In this document: one piece after another, positions 1-5,432 of the stretch
Numbering within the stretch: the first letter of the stretch is position 1
Layout of the letters: each line of letters opens with the position of its first letter
Origin: an uncultured marine group I thaumarchaeote
Lineage (GTDB): Archaea; Thermoproteota; Nitrososphaeria; Nitrososphaerales; Nitrosopumilaceae
NCBI GenBank assembly: GCA_902512865.1
Contig: CABXKZ010000022.1
Location: 1 to 8,074 of the forward strand
Length of the DNA stretch: 8,074 nt
Direction: 5' to 3'
Translations under genes and position numbers: made by a program
Notes under the pieces: generated by a model
What the model saw: only the letters and a program-made list of their open reading frames with translations
What the model was told of the DNA's origin: nothing
Databases searched by the model: none

Positions 1-510
1 TTTTTCCTCAGGTTCTGATAAAATTTTATTGAAAATTGATTCAGATGTTAATTTGATACTATCTTCTTCTTCAACTTTAACCACATATGATGGTCTATTA
101 ATAATTCGATCTCCAATCAAAACATGTCCATGTGATATTGCCTGTCTTGCTTGATATGGTGTTTTAAAGAAAAATTTTCTAAAAACAATTGTTTGTAATC
201 TTCTTGCCAATAAATTCTCAATTTCTAAATTGAGAACATCATCTAATGTTGCAGTCTTCTCTACAAGTCCTATACGTGATAATGAATGCATTAGAATTGG
301 TTCTTCTTTTTCTCGAATTTCTTGTCTTACGGCAAGTAAAGAACGTGCTTGATGTCTTAATCTAGATAATTCGGTTCTTGATTTCCAAAGTTCTCTTTTT
401 GTTTTTAATCCAAAAGTACCCACTGTCTTTAATTCATCCATCTTTAATTCAAAATTAAATGGTCTTTTTGGTTTCTTCCAAACTCTTCTGAAATTTTTAG
501 TATCTCCCAT
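1..510 (-). CDS. rps4: 30S ribosomal protein S4 (uS4), incomplete at the left edge
   Basis: Small-subunit ribosomal protein that binds 16S rRNA early in assembly. I translated it from the ATG at 508-510 on the minus strand; it stays open for 170 codons to base 1, so the C-terminus is missing. The N-terminus (MGDTKNFRRVWKKPKRPF) is typical of archaeal S4. The S4 RNA-binding fold is visible at about residues 100-150, including LLARRLQTIVF, KTPYQARQAISHGHV and then LIGDRIINRPSYVV. It lies 7 bases downstream of rps13 with no room for its own promoter, so the two are surely cotranscribed; S13-S4 is the usual archaeal order and S11 would be expected next, beyond the window. Identification is firm. 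Confidence 0.95.
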   Translation of the reverse strand, partial: MGDTKNFRRVWKKPKRPFNFELKMDELKTVGTFGLKTKRELWKSRTELSRLRHQARSLLAVRQEIREKEEPILMHSLSRIGLVEKTATLDDVLNLEIENLLARRLQTIVFRKFFFKTPYQARQAISHGHVLIGDRIINRPSYVVKVEEEDSIKLTSESIFNKILSEPEEK

Positions 511-517
511 ATTTTAT

Positions 518-1117
518 CTACTCCTTTTTCTCTGCTGCTGGCGCTGCTTTTGCATCTGCTGCTGGCGCTGCTTTTGCATCTGCTGCTGGCGCTGCACCAT
601 CCACTGCTGGTGTTCCTTCTACTACAGCTCCACCTCCTGCTGGGGCTCCTGCTCCTCCTTTAGGTAGAACTTTGCCACCTTTTGCAACTCCAACTGCACC
701 ACCTTTACGTCCTGTACATCTTGTACGTTGACCTCTAACTTTTAACCCATACATGTGTCTGTAACCTCTCCAACTGAAAAGTGTCTTTTCTCTTTCGACA
801 TCATTTCTAATGTTAAATGCAATATCTGATGTAACAAGATGCATATCTTCCCCTGTTTCAATATCTTGTCTTCTGTTCAAAAACCATATTGGGAAATTTG
901 CTGCTTTTGGATCTTGTATAATTTTCTCAATTGAAGATATCTGTTCAGTAGTAAGATTACCAACTTTTTGATGAGGATTAATTTTTAAAACTTGAAGCAT
1001 AGAATTTGCAAACATATATCCAATTCCTTTAATTTGTCTAAGTCCAATTAGCATGTTTAGCTCACCATGAATATCATTTCCTAATATTCTTACCAGATTT
1101 TCGTATTGTTCGCTCAA
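518..1117 (-). CDS. rps13: 30S ribosomal protein S13 (uS13) with Ala/Pro/Lys-rich C-terminal tail
   Basis: Small-subunit head protein that contacts the subunit bridge and the P-site tRNA. The core runs from about residue 5 to 150: [12 protein letters not shown], the helix-two-turn-helix segment [15 protein letters not shown], and the basic [24 protein letters not shown] end typical of archaeal/eukaryotic S13. The start is TTG (1115-1117); the next internal Met would remove the conserved VRILG strand, and a TATA-like box lies about 27 bases upstream, so TTG is the best start and translation is probably leaderless. Odd feature: about 47 extra residues (roughly 153-199), first Gly/Ala-rich and then tandem AKAAPAAD units ending AEKKE. 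Archaeal S13 proteins usually end soon after the basic region. It is first of the visible ribosomal operon, with rps4 following after 7 bases. Confidence 0.95.
   Translation of the reverse strand: MSEQYENLVRILGNDIHGELNMLIGLRQIKGIGYMFANSMLQVLKINPHQKVGNLTTEQISSIEKIIQDPKAANFPIWFLNRRQDIETGEDMHLVTSDIAFNIRNDVEREKTLFSWRGYRHMYGLKVRGQRTRCTGRKGGAVGVAKGGKVLPKGGAGAPAGGGAVVEGTPAVDGAAPAADAKAAPAADAKAAPAAEKKE
531..596. repeat. 24-bp tandem repeat inside rps13, about 2.7 copies
   Basis: Two perfect 24-base units (531-554 and 555-578) are followed by a third copy that matches for about 18 bases (579-596). Read on the minus strand they encode the 8-residue unit AKAAPAAD in the S13 tail. The repeat is much richer in G and C than the surrounding DNA. 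Being in frame and perfect, it looks like recent slippage or duplication within a disordered tail rather than a mobile element. Confidence 0.9.
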
Positions 1118-1140
1118 GTATCAAGATTTTCTATAGCCCC

Positions 1141-1148
1141 ATTAAAAA
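1141..1148 (-). promoter_or_regulatory. TATA-like box of rps13
   Basis: On the minus strand this reads TTTTTAAT, centred about 27 bases before the TTG start of rps13. That is the archaeal TATA spacing expected if transcription begins at or next to the start codon. No Shine-Dalgarno sequence is seen before the TTG. The call rests on position and composition only. Confidence 0.5.
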
Positions 1149-1194
1149 CCATGCTCAAAATTGTGCCTATTATTCAATAATTCTAATAGAATAG

Positions 1195-1202
1195 TATTAT
1201 AA
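1195..1202 (+). promoter_or_regulatory. TATA-like box of the 104-residue winged-helix-like gene
   Basis: TATTATAA lies about 26 bases before the ATG at 1225, matching the archaeal TATA position for a leaderless message. It sits back to back with the rps13 promoter in the 107-base divergent spacer. Confidence 0.5.
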
Positions 1203-1210
1203 CTCTAAAT

Positions 1211-1216
1211 GGTGAT
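1211..1216 (+). promoter_or_regulatory. Possible Shine-Dalgarno GGTGAT
   Basis: GGTGAT is complementary to the usual archaeal 16S 3' end and ends 8 bases before the ATG at 1225. It would only work if transcription starts upstream of about 1210, which conflicts with the leaderless reading of the TATA box at 1195-1202. One of the two signals is probably coincidental. Confidence 0.3.
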
Positions 1217-1224
1217 TTTGAAAT

Positions 1225-1539
1225 ATGACAGAGTCTGATGAGCATACACAGAAAATTTTAGATGTAGTCTTTGATGAAAAGATATCTGAGATCTTGGCAG
1301 AAATGGAATCCTCACCAAAAAAATGTGAATTTCTAACCAAAAAATTCCAACTTTCTACTAATGACTTGGATGAAAAACTATCCTTTCTAATCCAACATGA
1401 ATTTGTTGGAAAAACTGGCTCTAATTATGAAGCAGAATATTTTGTAGATTCTAAAAAACTTGCAGAATTAATGGAAACTGCACACAATTTTGAAAATGTT
1501 GATGAAGGTTTGGCAAAAATGGATAGTTATCTTAACTAG
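1225..1539 (+). CDS. Small winged-helix-like protein, function unknown
   Basis: 104 residues, acidic overall. I do not recognise a named family. The order of predicted elements fits a winged helix: helix 1 at about 8-28 (KILDVVFDEKISEILAEME), helix 2 at 32-40, a turn, a recognition-type helix at about 45-58 (NDLDEKLSFLIQHEF), then a short hairpin at 60-74 (GKTGSNYEAEYFVD) and a C-terminal helix with a acidic end. No cysteine pair or other sensor motif is visible. It could be a DNA-binding regulator or a protein-interaction module of the transcription machinery. It is transcribed divergently from rps13 and its last 8 bases overlap the end of the next, convergent gene. The ATG has a TATA-like box at the expected distance. 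Confidence 0.8.
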   Translation: MTESDEHTQKILDVVFDEKISEILAEMESSPKKCEFLTKKFQLSTNDLDEKLSFLIQHEFVGKTGSNYEAEYFVDSKKLAELMETAHNFENVDEGLAKMDSYLN

Positions 1540-2038
1540 ATTTCTTCTTTCTTCGTCTAATTATCATAAATCCAATTACTATAACTCCTGCCATTCCTGA
1601 CACAATAATAAAAAACCCTACAATCGAAATTGTTACTCCTGTGGAATCTGGTACATGACCGATACCTCCAACTACTCCTATATCTTCTGAATCTGGGGTG
1701 CTGATGATTAAAGTGTAAGTTCCCAAACTGTCAATCTCAAAGTTATCTTCAAACGAATTTCTATCTACTGATATATTTCTAATCTTAACATCTGACGGAT
1801 CTAATACAATAGCTGAAATATCATATTCTTTCCCTTCTATTGTTTGAATTGCGTACACTCCTTGTGTGTTAATATCTGGATCTAATTCTGCTATAATTTT
1901 TAATTCAGTTGAGCTATCAATCCTCCCTTCTTCAATTACTAAATCTCCTGTAATTGTCTGTGAACCAAAAATTAGTAACATTGCACCAACTGCAATCATA
2001 ATGCCAACAATTATCAAAAATTTTGCTAAATTTGGCAT
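1532..2038 (-). CDS. Membrane protein with external domain and two transmembrane helices, function unknown
   Basis: 168 residues. A first hydrophobic helix spans about 6-24 (FLIIVGIMIAVGAMLLIF), followed by a roughly 110-residue polar, beta-rich region (about 25-134, with stretches such as GVYAIQTIEGKEYDISAIVL and GTYTLIISTP) and a second helix at about 135-160, ending in the basic tail RRRKKKSS. By the positive-inside rule the tail is cytoplasmic and the middle domain is outside. I do not recognise a family; the architecture is common among unnamed thaumarchaeal envelope proteins. It starts at ATG 2036-2038 with a TATA-like box 26 bases upstream, and is divergent from the multicopper oxidase operon, so the two share a 122-base spacer. 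Its end overlaps the convergent 104-residue gene by 8 bases. Confidence 0.8.
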   Translation of the reverse strand: MPNLAKFLIIVGIMIAVGAMLLIFGSQTITGDLVIEEGRIDSSTELKIIAELDPDINTQGVYAIQTIEGKEYDISAIVLDPSDVKIRNISVDRNSFEDNFEIDSLGTYTLIISTPDSEDIGVVGGIGHVPDSTGVTISIVGFFIIVSGMAGVIVIGFMIIRRRKKKSS

Positions 2039-2060
2039 GAATGATTTCTTACTCTCATGG

Positions 2061-2068
2061 ATAAATTT
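2061..2068 (-). promoter_or_regulatory. TATA-like box of the two-helix membrane protein
   Basis: On the minus strand this reads AAATTTAT, centred about 26 bases before the ATG at 2038, consistent with a leaderless transcript. The palindromic element at 2104-2128 lies well upstream of it, so that operator more likely serves the divergent oxidase operon. Confidence 0.45.
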
Positions 2069-2103
2069 GTATTGTCATGTAAATATCCAAAAAACTTAGT
2101 TTT

Positions 2104-2128
2104 GGCTAAAAAAGTTAGCCTAGGCTAA
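2104..2128. promoter_or_regulatory. Candidate operator: 14-bp perfect palindrome plus a third half-site
   Basis: Three copies of one 6-base half-site alternate in orientation: GGCTAA at 2104-2109, TTAGCC at 2115-2120 and GGCTAA at 2123-2128. The last two form the perfect palindrome TTAGCCTAGGCTAA (2115-2128). The element ends 2 bases before the TATA-like box of the oxidase operon, covering the place where the BRE and transcription factor B would sit, which suggests repression. The half-site resembles the TTAGSCTAA core known for DtxR/IdeR-type metalloregulators; this resemblance is from memory and the identity of the regulator is inferred. Confidence 0.6.
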
Positions 2129-2130
2129 AT

Positions 2131-2141
2131 TTTATATATAT
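2131..2141 (+). promoter_or_regulatory. Strong TATA box of the multicopper oxidase-ZIP operon
   Basis: The run TTTATATATAT is centred about 25 bases before the ATG at 2161, the best TATA match in the window. Its position predicts a transcript that starts at or next to the A of the start codon. The operator-like palindrome abuts it on the upstream side. Confidence 0.7.
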
Positions 2142-2160
2142 ACTAATTTCTAATAAAATC

Positions 2161-3228
2161 ATGCAAAGTGGGATTCCATCTTTAAAAATGTTTTACATTT
2201 TGATAGCAATTGTAGCTGTTTCAAGTTTGTATTTTGTAGTGCCTAGTGTAATAGTTGCTGAAGAAACTCCTAGAACATTTCTTACGCATACTGGTTTAGT
2301 CATTCAAACAACTGGCGAAGTAATTGACCCTATTGGATATGACGGTGATGCCTTAGATTTTGACCCTGAAAAATTTATGAAGGATTTTGATTATGGTGAG
2401 ATCACTGTTTTAGATGATGGAACCGTTCTTCGTGAATTCTACATTACTGCGCGAGATGACCAAATCATGGAGGTCTCTCCTGGTGTTTTTTATAATGTCT
2501 GGACGTTTAATGACTCAGTACCTGGTCCAACTATTCGTGCAACAGAAGGTGACTTAGTAAGAATTCATTTCACAAATGAAGGTTCTAAACCACACAGTTT
2601 ACATTTTCATGGAATTCACAAAGCCGAGATGGATGGAGTATTTGAAAGCATAGGTACTGGTGGACAATTTACTTATGAATTCTATGCTGAACCTGTAGGT
2701 TTACATCTTTATCATTGTCATGTTCATCCAGTTGAGGAACATATTGCTCATGGTCTTTATGGTGCCTATATTGTAGATCCAAAAGAACCACGTGAACCTG
2801 CTGATGAATTTGTATTTGTTTTGAACGGTTTAGATACCGACTTTGATGGTGAAAATAATTTCTATGCTGCAAACACAATTCCATTTTATTACCAACATCA
2901 TCCAATTGAAATTAATGCCAATCAAAACATACGCGCATACGTTGTAAATATTTTAGAGTTTGATGCAGTAAATAATTTTCATCTTCATGGAACTTTATTC
3001 CATCATTATCCTGCAGGTACTGATACTGTACCCTCTGGTTATAATGATATGTTAACAATGTCTCAAGGTGATAGACAAATTCTGGAATTTAATTACAAAT
3101 ATCCTGGATTGTATATGTTCCATGCACATAATACTGAATTTTCAGAAAAAGGTTGGGTCAGTTCATTTCTTGTAAAAGAAAATACTGATGATTTTGATAT
3201 ACAAGTAGAGTATGATGACATCATCTAA
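2161..3228 (+). CDS. Two-domain multicopper oxidase, membrane-anchored or secreted
   Basis: 355 residues. An N-terminal hydrophobic segment (about 9-33) acts as signal or anchor; the two cupredoxin domains follow. Four copper motifs are present: HSLHFHG (145-151), HCHVHPVEEH (185-194), HLHG (274-277) and HAH (321-323). From the family pattern H145, C186 and H194 are the likely type-1 copper ligands, H148 and H274 type-2, and H150, H185, H187, H276, H321 and H323 type-3. Only domain 1 has the type-1 cysteine; domain 2 has Ala (HAH) instead, as in type C two-domain oxidases, which work as trimers. It probably oxidises a metal ion or small substrate with O2 at the cell surface. It is not a NirK nitrite reductase, because the HCH and HAH trinuclear ligands are present. 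The downstream ZIP gene overlaps by 17 bases. The acidic C-terminal tail (DDFDIQVEYDD) is of unknown role. Confidence 0.93.
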   Translation: MQSGIPSLKMFYILIAIVAVSSLYFVVPSVIVAEETPRTFLTHTGLVIQTTGEVIDPIGYDGDALDFDPEKFMKDFDYGEITVLDDGTVLREFYITARDDQIMEVSPGVFYNVWTFNDSVPGPTIRATEGDLVRIHFTNEGSKPHSLHFHGIHKAEMDGVFESIGTGGQFTYEFYAEPVGLHLYHCHVHPVEEHIAHGLYGAYIVDPKEPREPADEFVFVLNGLDTDFDGENNFYAANTIPFYYQHHPIEINANQNIRAYVVNILEFDAVNNFHLHGTLFHHYPAGTDTVPSGYNDMLTMSQGDRQILEFNYKYPGLYMFHAHNTEFSEKGWVSSFLVKENTDDFDIQVEYDDII

Positions 3229-4378
3229 ACCTGTACTTGCAATTAGTGCTGTTGCACCAATTGTACTGTTAATTATTATGGTTGCATTTCTTTTAGGTCC
3301 TGCATCATCATTTTTACAATTTGGTATGGTACTTCCTGAAGTATCAATTGAAAAAATTGAATTTACTGGAAATGAAATTCAAGCAACCGTAAGAAATACT
3401 GGTCCAGTTAATGTGAATGTTGTATTAGCAGATGTTAATGATCGTATTCAACCTGCAGCAATAGAACCCGATACTTCATTAGAAAGATTTGAAACTGCAT
3501 TAGTGAGAATTCCTTTTGACTGGAATGAAGGTCAACCATATGAAATTGGTGTCACTATTGATGACGGTACTAGATTCGCCAAGGGAATAGATGCAGCTTT
3601 TCCATCACTTGAACCTGATATCGACTTATTTGTATTTCTAGGAATGATTGGTTTCTTGATAGGTGTGGTGCCTATTATGATCGGTCTTTTGTGGTATCCG
3701 TTTATCAAAAAATTAGGAAAAAATTCCTTTAATTTCTTTCTTGCATTTACTATGGGGTTATTGATATTTCTTGGAATAGATGCTGTGCTTGAGGCAGTTG
3801 AAATTTCAGAAAATCATCTATCATCAGTTTTCAATGGTGAATTACTAATTGCTACGGTAATCATTTTATCATTTTTAGCATTGTATGGAGTAGGCAAAAA
3901 ATTAACTCAAAAGGCTGAGTTTTCAAAATTATCGAAAGGATTAGCAATCTCTCTTATGATTGCAATTGGAATTGGTTTTCATAATCTTGGTGAAGGATTA
4001 GCGGTTGGTGCAGCTATTGCACTTGGAGAAGTAGCTTTGAGTACATTTTTGATTATTGGATTTGCAACTCATAATACAACTGAAGGTTTAGCCATTGCTG
4101 CTCCATTAACTAGTACAAAAGCAAAAATTGCTAAAATGATTGGACTTGGATTAATTGCAGGAATACCTGCAATTTTTGGAACTTGGATTGGTGGTTTCTC
4201 TTTTTCACCATTTTTTACTCTAGTTTTTCTTGCTATAGGTGCAGGTGCAATCTTTCAAGTTGTATTGTCAATCTTTCAATATATGAAAGGAAAATCTGAT
4301 TTATTGTCAAATACATCATTATTTGCTGGAATATCAGCCGGATTACTTGTTATGTATTTAACCAGTGTCTTAATCTGA
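3212..4378 (+). CDS. ZIP-family metal permease with extra N-terminal helix and external beta domain
   Basis: 388 residues. The C-terminal 250 residues are a ZIP transporter with about eight helices (near 137-162, 173-195, 209-228, 243-265, 271-297, 303-325, 332-355 and 368-387). The metal-binding signatures are HNLGEG at 257-262 and HNTTEG at 287-292, on the fourth and fifth ZIP helices; in most ZIPs of this type the fourth position is Pro (HNxPEG). The loop between helices three and four lacks the usual histidine cluster. Before the ZIP core are an extra helix (about 8-30) and a 95-residue, beta-rich segment (about 41-135, containing EIQATVRNTGPVNVNVVLAD, Ig- or CARDB-like), presumably outside the cell. 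ZIPs import divalent metals such as Zn, Fe or Mn; here copper supply is also conceivable. The start overlaps the oxidase gene in another frame (ATGATG at 3212), implying translational coupling; 3215 is an equal alternative start. Confidence 0.93.
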   Translation: MMTSSKPVLAISAVAPIVLLIIMVAFLLGPASSFLQFGMVLPEVSIEKIEFTGNEIQATVRNTGPVNVNVVLADVNDRIQPAAIEPDTSLERFETALVRIPFDWNEGQPYEIGVTIDDGTRFAKGIDAAFPSLEPDIDLFVFLGMIGFLIGVVPIMIGLLWYPFIKKLGKNSFNFFLAFTMGLLIFLGIDAVLEAVEISENHLSSVFNGELLIATVIILSFLALYGVGKKLTQKAEFSKLSKGLAISLMIAIGIGFHNLGEGLAVGAAIALGEVALSTFLIIGFATHNTTEGLAIAAPLTSTKAKIAKMIGLGLIAGIPAIFGTWIGGFSFSPFFTLVFLAIGAGAIFQVVLSIFQYMKGKSDLLSNTSLFAGISAGLLVMYLTSVLI

Positions 4379-4403
4379 AATTTTATCTAGAAAAATTACC
4401 TAG

Positions 4404-4420
4404 TTTTTGTCAAATTTTTT
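4404..4420 (+). terminator. T-rich terminator-like tract after the ZIP gene
   Basis: Two T runs (4404-4408 and 4415-4420) lie 26-42 bases after the ZIP stop codon. Archaeal termination commonly uses such T tracts without a strong hairpin. It separates the metal operon from the next gene, which has its own TATA-like box. Confidence 0.45.
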
Positions 4421-4424
4421 ATCC

Positions 4425-4438
4425 TTAAATAATAAATA
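4425..4438 (+). promoter_or_regulatory. TATA-like region of the surface protein gene
   Basis: The A/T run TTAAATAATAAATA lies 24-37 bases before the ATG at 4462, a fit for a leaderless or very short-leader transcript from that ATG. If the TTG at 4444 were the start, the T-rich sequence around 4415-4422 would have to serve instead, which is a poorer match. Confidence 0.45.
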
Positions 4439-4461
4439 CCACTTTGCAACAGAAATTTCAA

Positions 4462-5403
4462 ATGAAAATAGTTGTTTCTAGCATATTTTTGTTATTGGCA
4501 TTCTCAATCTTATCATTTGGTATGCCAACCTTTGCAAATGCACAATCTACTATACCTCCTCTATCTGTGTCAACTGACTTTCCTGCTTACGCAGAAAATT
4601 CTGAAATCATAATTTCTGGCATCGTCAAAGAATCCTCTTTATCTGAATATGAACAACCTATCACTCTAATGATTGTAAATTCTGATGGAAATATAGTAAA
4701 AATTGCCCAATTAACTCTAACTTCAAATAATGACTTTTCTACAACACTAGTTGCAGGAGGTCCACTTTGGAAATCTAGCGGTGAATACATTGTAAAAGTA
4801 AATTATGGTGCACAAAAAGCTGAAACAACCTTCAATTATGCAGGTTTAACTTCACCACCTGAACCAGAACCAGTTGTTGAAGAACCAGTTGTCATTGTTG
4901 AAGAACCAGAACCAGTTGTTGAAGAACCAGTTGTCATTATTGAACCAGAACCAGAACCAGAACCACTGTGTGGCGAAGGAACTGTCATGAAAGATGGCAA
5001 ATGTGTAGCTGAAAAATCTGGAGGTGGCGGATGTCTAATTGCAACTGCAGCGTTTGGTAGTGAGATGGCACCACAAGTTCAATTCTTGAGAGAGATTAGA
5101 GATGGAACAGTAATGTCAACACAATCAGGAACTGCATTTATGACTGGTTTCAATCAGTTCTACTATTCATTTTCACCATATGTAGCAGATTATGAAAGAG
5201 AAAATCCAGTATTCAAAGAAGCAGTAAAAGTAACATTAACACCATTACTTACTTCATTAACACTACTCAACTATGTTGATGTTGATACTGAAGAGGAGAT
5301 GTTAGGATATGGTATTGGAATCATTCTACTTAACATTGGAATGTACTTTGTAGCACCAGCCGCAGTAATCATTGCAATAAAGAATAGAATAAAACACAAT
5401 TAA
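4462..5403 (+). CDS. Secreted surface protein with beta domain, Pro/Glu repeat linker and C-terminal CLIATAAFGS segment plus anchor
   Basis: 313 residues from ATG 4462; a TTG at 4444 would add six residues. I prefer the ATG because it gives a standard signal peptide (MKIVVSSIFLLLAF..., cleavage likely after ANA at 27). Residues about 34-127 form a beta-sandwich-like domain (EIIISGIV, GNIVKIAQLTL, LVAGGPLWKSSGEYIVKVNYG) of a kind repeated in thaumarchaeal exported proteins. Next come a Pro/Glu/Val linker (about 132-168), a short C170-C181 loop, and GGGGCLIATAAFGSEMAP (from about 187), followed by FLREIRD and YYSFSPYVADY. I recognise this last part as a C-F/L-IATAA-Y/F-GS domain found near the C-terminus of many archaeal and bacterial surface proteins; its function is not established. 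A final hydrophobic helix (about 280-306) with a basic end anchors it. Role unknown, probably envelope structure. Confidence 0.85.
   Translation: MKIVVSSIFLLLAFSILSFGMPTFANAQSTIPPLSVSTDFPAYAENSEIIISGIVKESSLSEYEQPITLMIVNSDGNIVKIAQLTLTSNNDFSTTLVAGGPLWKSSGEYIVKVNYGAQKAETTFNYAGLTSPPEPEPVVEEPVVIVEEPEPVVEEPVVIIEPEPEPEPLCGEGTVMKDGKCVAEKSGGGGCLIATAAFGSEMAPQVQFLREIRDGTVMSTQSGTAFMTGFNQFYYSFSPYVADYERENPVFKEAVKVTLTPLLTSLTLLNYVDVDTEEEMLGYGIGIILLNIGMYFVAPAAVIIAIKNRIKHN
4861..4938. repeat. Direct repeat encoding the Pro/Glu linker, period 42 bp
   Basis: A 36-base sequence at 4861-4896 recurs exactly at 4903-4938. The period of 42 bases gives a 14-residue protein repeat (PEPVVEEPVVIVEE, then PEPVVEEPVVIIEP). 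It is followed by a short GAACCA run coding PEPEPEP. This is an in-frame linker repeat, likely extended and acidic, and prone to change in copy number. Confidence 0.9.
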
Positions 5404-5404
5404 G

Positions 5405-5412
5405 TTATATAT
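5405..5412 (+). promoter_or_regulatory. TATA-like box of the 107-residue gene
   Basis: TTATATAT begins 1 base after the stop codon of the surface protein and is centred about 24 bases before the ATG at 5433. This suggests the small gene has its own promoter even though it lies only 29 bases downstream. Confidence 0.45.
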
Positions 5413-5432
5413 TCAAAAGTTTCAGTGCTCAT

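Noticed and set aside
531..596. Tandem repeat considered as a CRISPR-like or mobile array
   Set aside because: Units are contiguous, without spacers, in frame and inside rps13, so it is a coding repeat.
1866..2099. 77-residue open frame on the plus strand
   Set aside because: It lies opposite the N-terminus of the two-helix membrane protein and runs into the promoter spacer; composition is that of a shadow frame.
2669..2905. 78-residue His-rich open frame on the minus strand
   Set aside because: It is antisense to the copper-binding region of the oxidase; its His and Gln content mirrors the opposite strand, and it lacks a promoter.
2161..3228. Oxidase considered as a NirK-type copper nitrite reductase
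   Set aside because: The HCH motif and the HAH of domain 2 supply trinuclear-site ligands absent from NirK, so a two-domain multicopper oxidase fits better.
4587..4790. 67-residue open frame on the minus strand
   Set aside because: It is antisense to the beta domain of the surface protein, whose signal peptide and domain order are clear.
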